DNA from: Psychromarinibacter sediminicola
GTDB lineage: Bacteria > Pseudomonadota > Alphaproteobacteria > Rhodobacterales > Rhodobacteraceae
Direction: 5' to 3'
DNA: 32,597 nucleotides
Assembly: GCF_029168335.1 (NCBI RefSeq)
Contig: NZ_JARGYC010000055.1
Span: forward strand, 1 to 32,597
The notes under the pieces were generated by a model that was not told where the DNA came from, searched no databases, and was given only the letters and a program-made list of their open reading frames with translations. Below are positions 23,207 through 30,283 of this stretch, piece by piece (position 1 is the first letter of the stretch; each line of letters starts with the position of its first letter). The translations under genes were made by a program, and so were the position numbers.

Positions 23207-24735
23207 GTCTCCTCCTCTTCGCCCTGCAATTCCAGCGCCTTCGCCGGCGCTTTCAGATCGGATGTCGTCAGCGCCTCTGTCGGCCGCGCCAGCCGATAGC
23301 GCGTCACCCAGTAAAGACGCTCCTGCGCCCGCGTGATCGCAACATAGGCCAGCCGCTTCCAGAGCGGCAGGCCCGCCTCCATCCGCCCCGACTGCGCCGC
23401 CGCCCAGATGTCCGGCGCGAAGACCTGCACCTCCGGCCACTGCGAGCCTTGCGCCTTGTGGATCGTCACCGCCGCGCCGTGCAGGAACGCCGCGCCCATC
23501 CGCGCCGCCGAGGCGATGAACGGCTCGTCCTCCTCGGGCGTTTCGATCTTGATGATCGAGGCGGCCGAGATCTGCGGATCCTCCGCCCCGATCACGTGCA
23601 GCCGCGAGAAGCCCGGCTTGCGCCCGGGGCCCAGATAGATCACCTGCGCCCCCTTGATCAGCCCGCGCGCCTCCAGGTCGATGCGCTTCTTGCGATGCTT
23701 CAGCGGCAGCTCGATCCCGTCGCAGATCAGCGGCTCGCCCTCCAGAAGCGCATCCCCCGGCGCGCCATAGGCCGCCCGGAACGCCGTGATCAGCCGCACG
23801 CGCGTCTTGTTGCGCCACACCAGCACCGGCGAGCGCGCCATCAGCCCCGAGTCCACCCGCGGCGCCACGACCACCCGGTCGTCCTTTGCCGCCGCCTCCT
23901 CGACCATCCGCTCGAACGCCTCGAAACCGACGCTCTCGTCCGCCAGGGCATGGGCGAGATCGAGAATGGGATTGTCCCGCGCCTGCCGGTGGATGCGCGA
24001 CAGCTCCAGCTTGCGCTTGCCCGAGAACCGGTCGAACACCATCTCGCCCGACTGGCCCACCGGTGCCAGCTGCGCCGGGTCGCCGAACAGCAGAAGCGTC
24101 GGGAAGATCTCCTTCAGGTCGTCGTAGAGCCGGTCGTCCAGCATCGACGCCTCGTCGACGAAGCCGACATCCAGCGGATCGTCGCGCCGCTTCCAGCCCT
24201 TGATGAAATCCGACCCCCGCAAGCCGGCGGCGGCCAACGCCCCCGGGATCGACTTGTGGGTCTGGTAGAACGCCCGCGCCCGGTCCAGCGCGGCATCGGT
24301 CAGATCCTCGATCTCCGGCCGCTCGCCGTTGCCGGCCAGCCACTCGGCGATCTTCTCGTATTCGGGGTCGTAGACCGGCGTGTAGAGAATCCGGTGGATC
24401 GTCGTCGCCGGCACGCCGCGGCTGCGCAGCACGCTCGCCGCCTTGTTGGTCGGCGCCAGGATCGCCAGCGTGCGCCGCTCCTTGCGCCGCCGCCCCTCCC
24501 AGTCGCCCGAGACGACCTCGACGCCCGCCTCCTGCAGCGCCTCGGTCAGCTGCGCCAGAAGCATGGTCTTGCCCGAGCCGGCCTTGCCGATGATGGCCGA
24601 CACGCTCTGCCGCCCCTCGGCCATCGGCGTCAGCGCGCCCTCGACAAGGTCCACGCCGGCGCCCTGCAGCATCTCGGTGACGCTGTCATAGGCTTCGGCC
24701 TGGTCGTCGGAGAATTGCAGTGCGGGCAGCGCCAT
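23203..24735 (-). CDS. ATP-dependent DNA helicase, RecD-like (superfamily 1B)
   Basis: This 510-residue helicase has Walker A GKAGSGKT (50-57), Walker B in VGFVDEASMLDD, motif III LLFGDPAQLAPVGQSG, motif V TIHKAQGSQWPEVQVF and motif VI YVAITRAQERLYWVTRY. The order and the UvrD_C_2-type C-terminal motifs place it with RecD2/Dda-like 5'-3' helicases. It lacks the long N-terminal region of RecD2, so it is a compact, stand-alone form. ATG at 24735 has AGGG about 8 bases upstream. It is followed by the coupled SDR gene. A role in replication or repair is inferred from the family. Confidence 0.9.
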   Translation of the reverse strand: MALPALQFSDDQAEAYDSVTEMLQGAGVDLVEGALTPMAEGRQSVSAIIGKAGSGKTMLLAQLTEALQEAGVEVVSGDWEGRRRKERRTLAILAPTNKAASVLRSRGVPATTIHRILYTPVYDPEYEKIAEWLAGNGERPEIEDLTDAALDRARAFYQTHKSIPGALAAAGLRGSDFIKGWKRRDDPLDVGFVDEASMLDDRLYDDLKEIFPTLLLFGDPAQLAPVGQSGEMVFDRFSGKRKLELSRIHRQARDNPILDLAHALADESVGFEAFERMVEEAAAKDDRVVVAPRVDSGLMARSPVLVWRNKTRVRLITAFRAAYGAPGDALLEGEPLICDGIELPLKHRKKRIDLEARGLIKGAQVIYLGPGRKPGFSRLHVIGAEDPQISAASIIKIETPEEDEPFIASAARMGAAFLHGAAVTIHKAQGSQWPEVQVFAPDIWAAAQSGRMEAGLPLWKRLAYVAITRAQERLYWVTRYRLARPTEALTTSDLKAPAKALELQGEEEET

Positions 24736-24794
24736 GCGCCGACCCTATGCCAGACGGCGCGCAGGGGGAATCGGATTCGCGGGGGAAGTTTCGT

Positions 24795-24827
24795 GCCTCC
24801 GGCGGGCGTATTTGGAACGAGAAGAAG
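24795..24827. repeat. 33-nt intergenic repeat, identical copy
   Basis: This element starts GCCTCCGGCGGG, continues CGTATTTGGAACGA and ends GAAGAAG. It matches the reverse complement of 8314-8346 at all 33 positions. It sits in the 166-base gap between the luxI-like stop and the helicase start, otherwise without recognisable features. Confidence 0.85.
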
Positions 24828-24901
24828 CAGGGGGGCGGTGCGCCGCTCATGCCGGGGCGCGGGAGCTGACCGGATGCGGCCGGACAGGGGGGCGGCCGCG
24901 C

Positions 24902-25534
24902 TCAGCCGGCGGCCGCCATCCGCCGCGGCAGCGCGCCGAAGGAGTCGTCGAACCACGCCTGGCTGAACGCCGCCGAGACAAGCGCCTTGTCCAGAAGGCC
25001 CGGCCGCGTCTCGTCCGTGCAGGTCCAGAGACCGACGCTGAGCGCCGCGCGCCCCCGGCCCTGGCGGCCCAGGATCGTCGGCTCCCAGCCGAGCCGGCGG
25101 TAGATCCGGACCATCCGCGCATCGAATACGCCGACGAGGTCGGTGAGGTGGAAGTTCAGCCCCACCTCCAGCGCGCCCAGCATCAGCCCCGAGGAGATCC
25201 GCGCCTCGGCATCGGGCGCCTGGCAGAAGCGGGTGCATTCCCAGATCAGCGGATGCCGGATTTCGGCCCCGGCCAGATGGCGGAAGTGATCGTTGACCAT
25301 GGTGTCGCCGGTGGTCGGCAGGAACCGCATCGAGCCGCCATGGCTGCCGTCGGGCCGCTGCCAGATCACGTAGAGCGGGTTCATCGCGTCGTAGCGGTCG
25401 CGCTCGTGGCCATTGGCATCCACCGCGACGTCCCAGCCCAATCGGTCGCGGAACTGCGCCGCGCGATGGGCGAACATGCTGTCGCGCAGGGTGGGGAATT
25501 TGCCCAGGTCTTCGCCATAGACGTAACGGAGCAT
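24902..25534 (-). CDS. LuxI-family acyl-homoserine-lactone synthase
   Basis: A 210-residue autoinducer synthase. The conserved LuxI residues are present: R24, F28 and W34 near the N-terminus, E44, D46 and D49 (HERDRYD), R70 in GGSMRFLP, and E99 and R102 in WECTRF. The enzyme makes an acyl-homoserine lactone from an acyl carrier and S-adenosylmethionine; the acyl chain cannot be predicted. GAGGAGG upstream supports the start. It follows the luxR gene by 87 bp on the same strand. No lux-box palindrome was found in that gap, so it is probably transcribed with luxR or has a weak separate promoter. Confidence 0.93.
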   Translation of the reverse strand: MLRYVYGEDLGKFPTLRDSMFAHRAAQFRDRLGWDVAVDANGHERDRYDAMNPLYVIWQRPDGSHGGSMRFLPTTGDTMVNDHFRHLAGAEIRHPLIWECTRFCQAPDAEARISSGLMLGALEVGLNFHLTDLVGVFDARMVRIYRRLGWEPTILGRQGRGRAALSVGLWTCTDETRPGLLDKALVSAAFSQAWFDDSFGALPRRMAAAG

Positions 25535-25621
25535 CGGGGGTGGCCTCCTCGCTGAATGTCGAGGGGCAGCGTCCGCCGAACGCCGTTTACCTTAATTCAA
25601 TCCACAGTGCGGTGGCTTCGT

Positions 25622-26335
25622 TTACACGACCAGGAGGCCCATCGTCAGCGCCTTCGCGACCGCGTGGATCGTGTTTGTCGCGCCCAGCTTGAAGCGCGCG
25701 CTTTCGACGTAGACGCGCAGCGTATGCTCGCTGATCTGCAGCGACCCCGCCGCCTGCGCGCGGCTGTAACCCATTGCCAGCAAAGTGCAAACGTCGATCT
25801 CGCGGGGGCTGAGGCTTTGCAGGCGCGCCTCGTCCGACCCGCGCTCGATCTCCAGCGCGCGCTGGTTGATGAAATGCGCCGCGAGGATCAGGTCGCGGGT
25901 ATGCGCCTCGGTGAACTTCTCCCACGCCGAATCGGTGCGCGCGTCGGAAATGGTAAACAGGGCGAACTGTCCCGACGGCCCGCGAATCGGGATCGAGAAG
26001 CCCTGGTTGCCGACGCCGTTCGCCCGCGCCTCGCCCATGAAGTCGCGCGCCACCTTGCCCGACCAGTCCAGCCGCCGCCAGTCCACGGGATGGAACCGGC
26101 GGAAGCATCCCTGCACCACCGGGTCGATCCGCGCATAGTCTTCGGAGAAGTACTGATCCGACCAGTCGAGCGAATAGGTCGTCGCCGCATAGCCGTGTTC
26201 GGTTCCGTTGACCGAGTGATAGGTGACATGCTCGACGTCGAACAGCGCGCGCAGGTCCTTGATTTCGGTCTGTAGGGCGTCGAGATCCCTGACGTTCTGC
26301 AGTCCTTCAATAAGCGAGTCCAGCCGTCCCTGCAT
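25622..26335 (-). CDS. LuxR-family quorum-sensing regulator
   Basis: The 237-residue regulator has an autoinducer-binding domain (about 15-160) and a LuxR-type helix-turn-helix (about 172-235). The ligand-pocket residues match TraR positions: W58, Y62, D71, W86 and G112. The DNA-binding domain starts LSPREIDVC with E179, then GYSRAQAAGSLQISEHTLRVYVESARFKL. It probably binds the lactone made by the adjacent synthase. The ATG lies within the end of the small upstream gene; GGGGAGGG (26364-26357) is separated from it by a 6-bp hairpin, so translation may depend on the upstream gene. Confidence 0.92.
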   Translation of the reverse strand: MQGRLDSLIEGLQNVRDLDALQTEIKDLRALFDVEHVTYHSVNGTEHGYAATTYSLDWSDQYFSEDYARIDPVVQGCFRRFHPVDWRRLDWSGKVARDFMGEARANGVGNQGFSIPIRGPSGQFALFTISDARTDSAWEKFTEAHTRDLILAAHFINQRALEIERGSDEARLQSLSPREIDVCTLLAMGYSRAQAAGSLQISEHTLRVYVESARFKLGATNTIHAVAKALTMGLLVV

Positions 26336-26495
26336 GCTTCGCCGGCCTGTCCGGCGCCCTCCCCTTCTCCGACGCGAGCTCCACGGCCGCGATCAGCGTC
26401 GCGTCGTCGAGTTGCTCGGCGGTTTGAGAGAGCCCGTTCTTCCTGGCAAAGGCTCTCAGATCCGCCAGCACGTCGAGTATCCAGTCATTTGCCAT
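26307..26495 (-). CDS. Small protein overlapping luxR
   Basis: A 62-residue protein, MANDWILDVLADLRAFARKNGL at the start, then AEQLDDATLIAAVELASEKG and a basic, Pro-containing tail. Two amphipathic helices are likely. It is not a DNA-binding fold that I recognise; similar small genes in front of luxR are, from memory, present in other Rhodobacterales. GAAGGAGAG is well placed upstream of ATG 26495. Its last 29 bases overlap the luxR start in another frame, so the two are translationally coupled. It may modulate LuxR or its synthesis, but this is inference. Confidence 0.75.
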   Translation of the reverse strand: MANDWILDVLADLRAFARKNGLSQTAEQLDDATLIAAVELASEKGRAPDRPAKHAGTAGLAY

Positions 26496-26580
26496 GGCAA
26501 ACTCTCCTTCGTAAAGGTTAACGGGAAGTTAAGACAAGCATACCACTTTAAGGATACGCCGATCCATTCGCGTTTTGGTA

Positions 26581-26598
26581 CTCCCCGAAAATGGGGAG
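26581..26598 (-). promoter_or_regulatory. Lux-box-like inverted repeat upstream of the quorum-sensing genes
   Basis: An 18-bp inverted repeat, CTCCCC-N6-GGGGAG, lies 86 bp upstream of the small gene's start in an AT-rich stretch. Reading the minus strand, TATCCT at 26556-26551 could be a -10, which would put the repeat centre about 45 bp upstream of transcription, close to the position used by LuxR-type activators. The sequence is not a canonical lux box; the assignment rests on symmetry, length and position. Confidence 0.45.
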
Positions 26599-26639
26599 GG
26601 GATGATTAACATGCGGTTGAGGTTCTGAATTCGAATAAA

Positions 26640-26683
26640 ATTCAATAGAATAATGCCGACGATCCGCCCGGACCGCCGGCATT
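26640..26683 (-). terminator. Rho-independent terminator after ccr
   Basis: On the minus strand, AATGCCGGCGGTCC (26683-26670) pairs with GGATCGTCGGCATT (26665-26652) around a 4-base GGGC loop, a 14-bp stem with two G-U pairs, followed by a T-rich tail. Transcribed from the plus strand, the two G-U positions would be A-C mismatches, so the structure is specific to ccr. Confidence 0.8.
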
Positions 26684-26701
26684 GTTTCGGGTTCCCGGGT
26701 G

Positions 26702-27994
26702 TCAGCGGTAGAGGCTCGCCTCCAGCACGTCCTCCAGCGTCCTGAGCCCCGTCTTCGGCGCCTGCACCAGCACCGCCATGTTGCCGGGCTTGTGCTGGTT
26801 CCGCAGCATCTTGGTATGCGCCGCCGGGATCTCGGCCCAGGGGAACACCTCGGACATGCACGGGTCGATCCGCCGCTCCACCATCAGCTTGTTGGCCGCC
26901 GCCGCCTGCTTCAGATGCGCGAAATGCGACCCCTGGATACGCTTCTGATGCATCCAGACATAGCGCGCGTCCATCGTCAGGTTGTAGCCCGTGGTCCCGG
27001 CGCAGATCACCACCATGCCGCCCTTCTTCACCACGAAGGTCGACACCGGGAAGGTCGCCTCGCCCGGATGCTCGAACACCATGTCGACATTGTTGCCCTT
27101 GCCGGTGATCTCCCAGATCGCCTTGCCGAACTTGCGCACCTCGGCGAACCATTCCTTGTATTCCGGCGTGTTCACCTTCGGCAGCTGGCCCCAGCAGTCG
27201 AAGTCCTTGCGGTTGATGACCCCCTTGGCGCCCAGGCTCATCACGAAGTCGCGCTTGTCCTCTTCCGAGATCACGCCGATCGCGTTGCCGCCCGCGGTGT
27301 TGATCAGCTGGATCGCGAAGGAGCCGAGGCCCCCCGACGCGCCCCAGACCAGGACGTTCTGCCCGGGCTTCAACTCGTGCGGGTGGTGGCCGAACAGCAT
27401 CCGGTAGGCCGTCGCCAAAGTCAGCGTGTAGCACGCCGACTCCTCCCAGCTCAGATGCTTCGGCCGGGGCATCAGCTGCTGCGCCTGTACGCGGGTGAAC
27501 TGGGCAAACGACCCGTCGGGCGTCTCGTAGCCCCAGATCCGCTGCGACGGGGAAAACATCGGGTCGCCGCCGTTGCACTCCTCGTCGTCGCCGTCGTCCT
27601 GGTTACAGTGGATCACGACCTCGTCGCCCACCTTCCAGCGCTTCACCTTGTCGCCGACGGCCCAGACGATCCCCGAGGCATCGGACCCCGCGATGTGATA
27701 CTCCGCCTTGTGGACGTCGAAGGGCGAGATCGGCTGCCCCAGCCCGGCCCAGACGCCGTTGTAGTTCACGCCCGCGGCCATCACCAGAACCAGCACCTCG
27801 TGGCTGTCCAGCGCGGGCGTGTCTACGACCTCGACCTGCATCGACTGCTCGGGCTCGCCGTGCCGCTCGCGCCGGATCGCCCAAGCGTACATCTTCGGCG
27901 GCACGTATCCCATCGGGGGGATTTCGCCCACCTCGTACAGGTCCTTCTCGGGCGCGTCGTAGCCGGCCGGGGCCGGGTTGCTGTCCAGGGCCAT
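26702..27994 (-). CDS. ccrA: Crotonyl-CoA carboxylase/reductase
   Basis: A 430-residue NADPH-dependent enzyme that reductively carboxylates crotonyl-CoA to ethylmalonyl-CoA, the signature step of the ethylmalonyl-CoA pathway. It is a medium-chain dehydrogenase/reductase: catalytic domain with AAGVNYNGVWAGLG and HIAGSDASGIVWAVG, the insert HCNQDDGDDEECNGGDPMF typical of Ccr, and the nucleotide-binding VLVWGASGGLGSFAIQL. FEHPGEATFPVS and CAGTTGYN are also characteristic. Length matches the Rhodobacter sphaeroides enzyme. Two consecutive ATGs follow AAGGAG; the second gives the family's MALD start. It lies near ecm, consistent with pathway clustering. Confidence 0.97.
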   Translation of the reverse strand: MALDSNPAPAGYDAPEKDLYEVGEIPPMGYVPPKMYAWAIRRERHGEPEQSMQVEVVDTPALDSHEVLVLVMAAGVNYNGVWAGLGQPISPFDVHKAEYHIAGSDASGIVWAVGDKVKRWKVGDEVVIHCNQDDGDDEECNGGDPMFSPSQRIWGYETPDGSFAQFTRVQAQQLMPRPKHLSWEESACYTLTLATAYRMLFGHHPHELKPGQNVLVWGASGGLGSFAIQLINTAGGNAIGVISEEDKRDFVMSLGAKGVINRKDFDCWGQLPKVNTPEYKEWFAEVRKFGKAIWEITGKGNNVDMVFEHPGEATFPVSTFVVKKGGMVVICAGTTGYNLTMDARYVWMHQKRIQGSHFAHLKQAAAANKLMVERRIDPCMSEVFPWAEIPAAHTKMLRNQHKPGNMAVLVQAPKTGLRTLEDVLEASLYR

Positions 27995-28057
27995 CATGCG
28001 CTCTCCTTCTCTGCTGCGCCGCAGAATCGCGGCGCCGTTCCCTATCGGATAGAGATG

Positions 28058-28101
28058 GTCGCGCAACTTTGCAATAGTTTCATACAGGATTTTGTAATTT
28101 T
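28058..28101 (-). promoter_or_regulatory. Upstream region of ccr with TTGCAAAG-type motif
   Basis: Reading the minus strand, TTGCAAAG is followed by TTGCGCGA, a tandem TTGC pattern, in an otherwise AT-rich stretch about 65-80 bases before the ccr start. The TTTGCAA half (28068-28074) resembles sites of the ScfR family (RamB, PccR), which control short-chain acyl-CoA genes; the known PccR site has two halves with different spacing, so the match is partial. GTTGCGC and TGTAATTTT also occur upstream of ecm. Confidence 0.3.
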
Positions 28102-29482
28102 ATGTCGTCGCGGATTCCGCATCGGCCACCTCCATCCCCGGATGCCCCGCCATCGTGGCCGCGTAATACTCCAGAAGCGCCGCCTGCTCCGGCGACGCCT
28201 CCACCATGTCGCCCTGCTCCACCAGCACCCCGCGCGAGGTCAGCCCGGCCAGCCCCGTCGCCACGACCGCCTCCGCATCGCGCTCCACCAGGGCGGCCGC
28301 GTCGCCGTCGAGAACCGCCTGCGCCTGTGCCACCAGCGCCGCCCGGGACACCCGGCCGCCCGCCCGCTGCACCAGCCGCGCCACCAGCGGGACCGCCAGA
28401 ACAGGCACCACCGCGCGGATGCGCTCCATCAGCGCCCGGGCCACCTCTCTCGGCTCCGCCCGCCCCTCGTCCGCGACGAAGCCGTGCAGCGACAGGGGCG
28501 TGCCGAACCGTACGCCGGCCTGCCCGAACCGCACCGCCCGGCCGCGCCAGCGCCGCCAGACGTAGCGGATCACGAACCAGACAACCCCGGGCACCGACGC
28601 CCGGAACCGCCGCTCGCCCGCCTCCGCCGCGCGCGTCAGCACCCGGTCCTCCAGAACCCGGTCGTAGTTCAGCGCCACCGGCACGAAGACCACGTCGCGC
28701 CCGGCCTCGGGGTCGAACCCGCTCAGCACATAGCTCAGCAGCCCCAGCTTCGGCGGCCCCACCCGGCCGTCGAGGCTCAGCCCGCCCTCGGGGAAGAACG
28801 CCTGCGTCACGCCGCTCTCTGTGGCCAGCTGCACATACCGCGCCAGCACCCGACGATAGAGCGCGTTGCGCGACCGGCGGCGGATGAAATAGGCGCCCAT
28901 CGACCGGATCAGCCAGGACAGCGGCCAGACCCGCGCCCATTCCCCCACCGCGTAGGACAGCGTGGTGCGTTCGGCCACGAGATAGGTGATCAGCACGTAA
29001 TCCATGTTCGAGCGGTGATTCATCACGAAGATCACCGTCGCGCCCGGGTCGATGTCGCGCAGCCCTTCGCCCGGCACGTCCACGGCCACGTCGTAGAGCT
29101 TCTCGCTCAGCCACCGCGCCGCTCGGGTCGCGATCCGGAAATAGACCATGGCCGAGAAGGACGGCACGATCTCGCGCGCATAGCGCCGCGCTCGCTCCAT
29201 CGCCACGTTCTCCGGCACGCCCTCTTCCTCGGCATGCTCGGTCACCGCCTTCAGCACCTCGGCGTCGTAGACCAGTCGCTGCACGGTGTCGTGCCGGCGG
29301 GCCAGCTTGAACGGCTCGATCGGCCGGTCCAGCCGCTTGTTCAGCTCGGCCACCGCCCGCTCCATCCGCCGGCGGAAGAACCAGCGCACCGAGGGGAACA
29401 GGAAATGCGACAGGAAGGTCACCACGGCAAAGCCGAGGATCAGCAGCAGCAGCCAGAGCGGGAGTTCAACGGTTCGAAGCAT
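28100..29482 (-). CDS. PlsB-like acyltransferase, membrane-bound
   Basis: A 460-residue acyltransferase with an N-terminal membrane helix (about 8-28, LWLLLLILGFAVVTFLSHFL). The PlsB/PlsC catalytic motif H-x4-D is in VMNHRSNMDY, and the acceptor-binding motif is FFPEGGLSLDG. IRSMGAYFIRRRSR is the third block of the family. It is smaller than PlsB of E. coli, and belongs to the group called glycerol-3-phosphate acyltransferase-like in alphaproteobacteria; substrate not proven. GAGG lies 5 bases before ATG 29482. It is upstream of ccr with about 105 bp between, divergent from the bacterioferritin-like gene. Confidence 0.85.
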   Translation of the reverse strand: MLRTVELPLWLLLLILGFAVVTFLSHFLFPSVRWFFRRRMERAVAELNKRLDRPIEPFKLARRHDTVQRLVYDAEVLKAVTEHAEEEGVPENVAMERARRYAREIVPSFSAMVYFRIATRAARWLSEKLYDVAVDVPGEGLRDIDPGATVIFVMNHRSNMDYVLITYLVAERTTLSYAVGEWARVWPLSWLIRSMGAYFIRRRSRNALYRRVLARYVQLATESGVTQAFFPEGGLSLDGRVGPPKLGLLSYVLSGFDPEAGRDVVFVPVALNYDRVLEDRVLTRAAEAGERRFRASVPGVVWFVIRYVWRRWRGRAVRFGQAGVRFGTPLSLHGFVADEGRAEPREVARALMERIRAVVPVLAVPLVARLVQRAGGRVSRAALVAQAQAVLDGDAAALVERDAEAVVATGLAGLTSRGVLVEQGDMVEASPEQAALLEYYAATMAGHPGMEVADAESATT

Positions 29483-29606
29483 CACCGCCTCGATACATGT
29501 TTTTCCGACCTGCGACAGCCTGCCGCCGGCCGAAAGGGAACGCAGGGCCGCTTTCGGACGTTAAACCCCGTTCGATTACACTGACCAAGGGAAAGGGCGA
29601 GACACC

Positions 29607-30104
29607 ATGAAAGGTCCCGAAGTATCTCTGAAGCACCTGCAGCGCGCGCTGACGATGGAGCTGACGACCGTCAACACCTACCTCTACCAGGAGCGTCAGC
29701 TCGACGACTGGGGCATCGACCGCCTCGCCGCCCGGATGACCGAGGAGATCGGCGAAGAGCGGGAGCACGCCACCGCCTTCCTGACGCGCCTTCTGTTCCT
29801 CGAAGGCGAGGCCGACGTGCAGACGCTCGACAAGATCGAGCCGCCGAAAAGCGTGCGCCACATCTTCGAGACCCAGCAGAAGATGGAGCTGGAGGCGCGC
29901 GAGTATTATGACAAGGCCGCGCGCGAATGCCAGGAGGCCGGCGATCTGGGCACCTTCGAGCTGTTCATGCGCATCTTGAAGGACGAGGAAGAGCATATCG
30001 ACTTCGTCGAGGAACAGTTCGACCTGATGGAGATGATCGGCGATCAGCTCTACATCGCGCGGCAGGTCTCCTCGGTCGACGAGGGCGCGGAAAGCGTGCC
30101 GTAG
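29607..30104 (+). CDS. bfr: Bacterioferritin-like protein without heme methionine
   Basis: A 165-residue four-helix protein collinear with bacterioferritin. All diiron ferroxidase ligands are at the E. coli Bfr positions: E18, E51, H54, E94, E127 and H130, with Y25 also kept. M52, the heme ligand in Bfr, is R52 here (EREH instead of EMKH), so the inter-subunit heme is probably missing. It would oxidise and store iron or protect against peroxide. A purine-rich GGGAAAGGGCGAG precedes the ATG. A terminator follows at 30131. It lies between the acyltransferase and ecm, away from other iron genes. Confidence 0.88.
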   Translation: MKGPEVSLKHLQRALTMELTTVNTYLYQERQLDDWGIDRLAARMTEEIGEEREHATAFLTRLLFLEGEADVQTLDKIEPPKSVRHIFETQQKMELEAREYYDKAARECQEAGDLGTFELFMRILKDEEEHIDFVEEQFDLMEMIGDQLYIARQVSSVDEGAESVP

Positions 30105-30130
30105 GCCGCGGTCTTTTTCACCGACACGGC

Positions 30131-30171
30131 GAAGGCGTCCGTCCCCAGCACGGGGCGGGCGCTTCATTTTT
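30131..30171 (+). terminator. Rho-independent terminator after the bacterioferritin-like gene
   Basis: GAAGGCGTCCGTCCCC (30131-30146) pairs with GGGGCGGGCGCTTC (30152-30165), with two G-U pairs and one bulged base. The stem is followed by ATTTTT. Confidence 0.8.
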
Positions 30172-30207
30172 GGGCGCCGGCCCCTGGAATTGCCGCAGCG
30201 CGGCGCA

Positions 30208-30237
30208 TTGACATGGCAGCATTGTTCCACGTATCCA
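30208..30237 (+). promoter_or_regulatory. Probable sigma-70-type promoter of ecm
   Basis: A consensus -35, TTGACA (30208-30213), is 18 bp from TATCCA (30232-30237), a fair -10. This gives a transcript start about 40 bases before the ecm ATG, in an unusually AT-rich leader containing TGTAATTTT and GTTGCGC, both also found upstream of ccr. Confidence 0.55.
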
Positions 30238-30283
30238 CGTCATGATGTAATTTTGTTGCGCACCGGATTCGCGAAAGGCCGCC

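Noticed and set aside
25535-25621. Possible lux box between luxR and luxI
   Set aside because: No convincing inverted repeat of 18-20 bp was found in this gap.
28061-28080. Full PccR-type double TTTGCAAA site upstream of ccr
   Set aside because: Only one half is good and the second half and spacing do not match, so it is reported only as a weak motif.
29530-29557. Small inverted repeat CCGAAAG...CTTTCGG between the acyltransferase and bacterioferritin-like genes
   Set aside because: Seven-bp arms with a 14-base loop are expected by chance in this composition, and no known iron-regulator site matches.
26699-29584. Very long open frame on the plus strand opposite ccr and the acyltransferase
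   Set aside because: It is the antisense shadow of two clear genes. Its composition is rich in Arg, His, Gln, Pro and Gly with no domain, as expected from GC-rich DNA read backwards.
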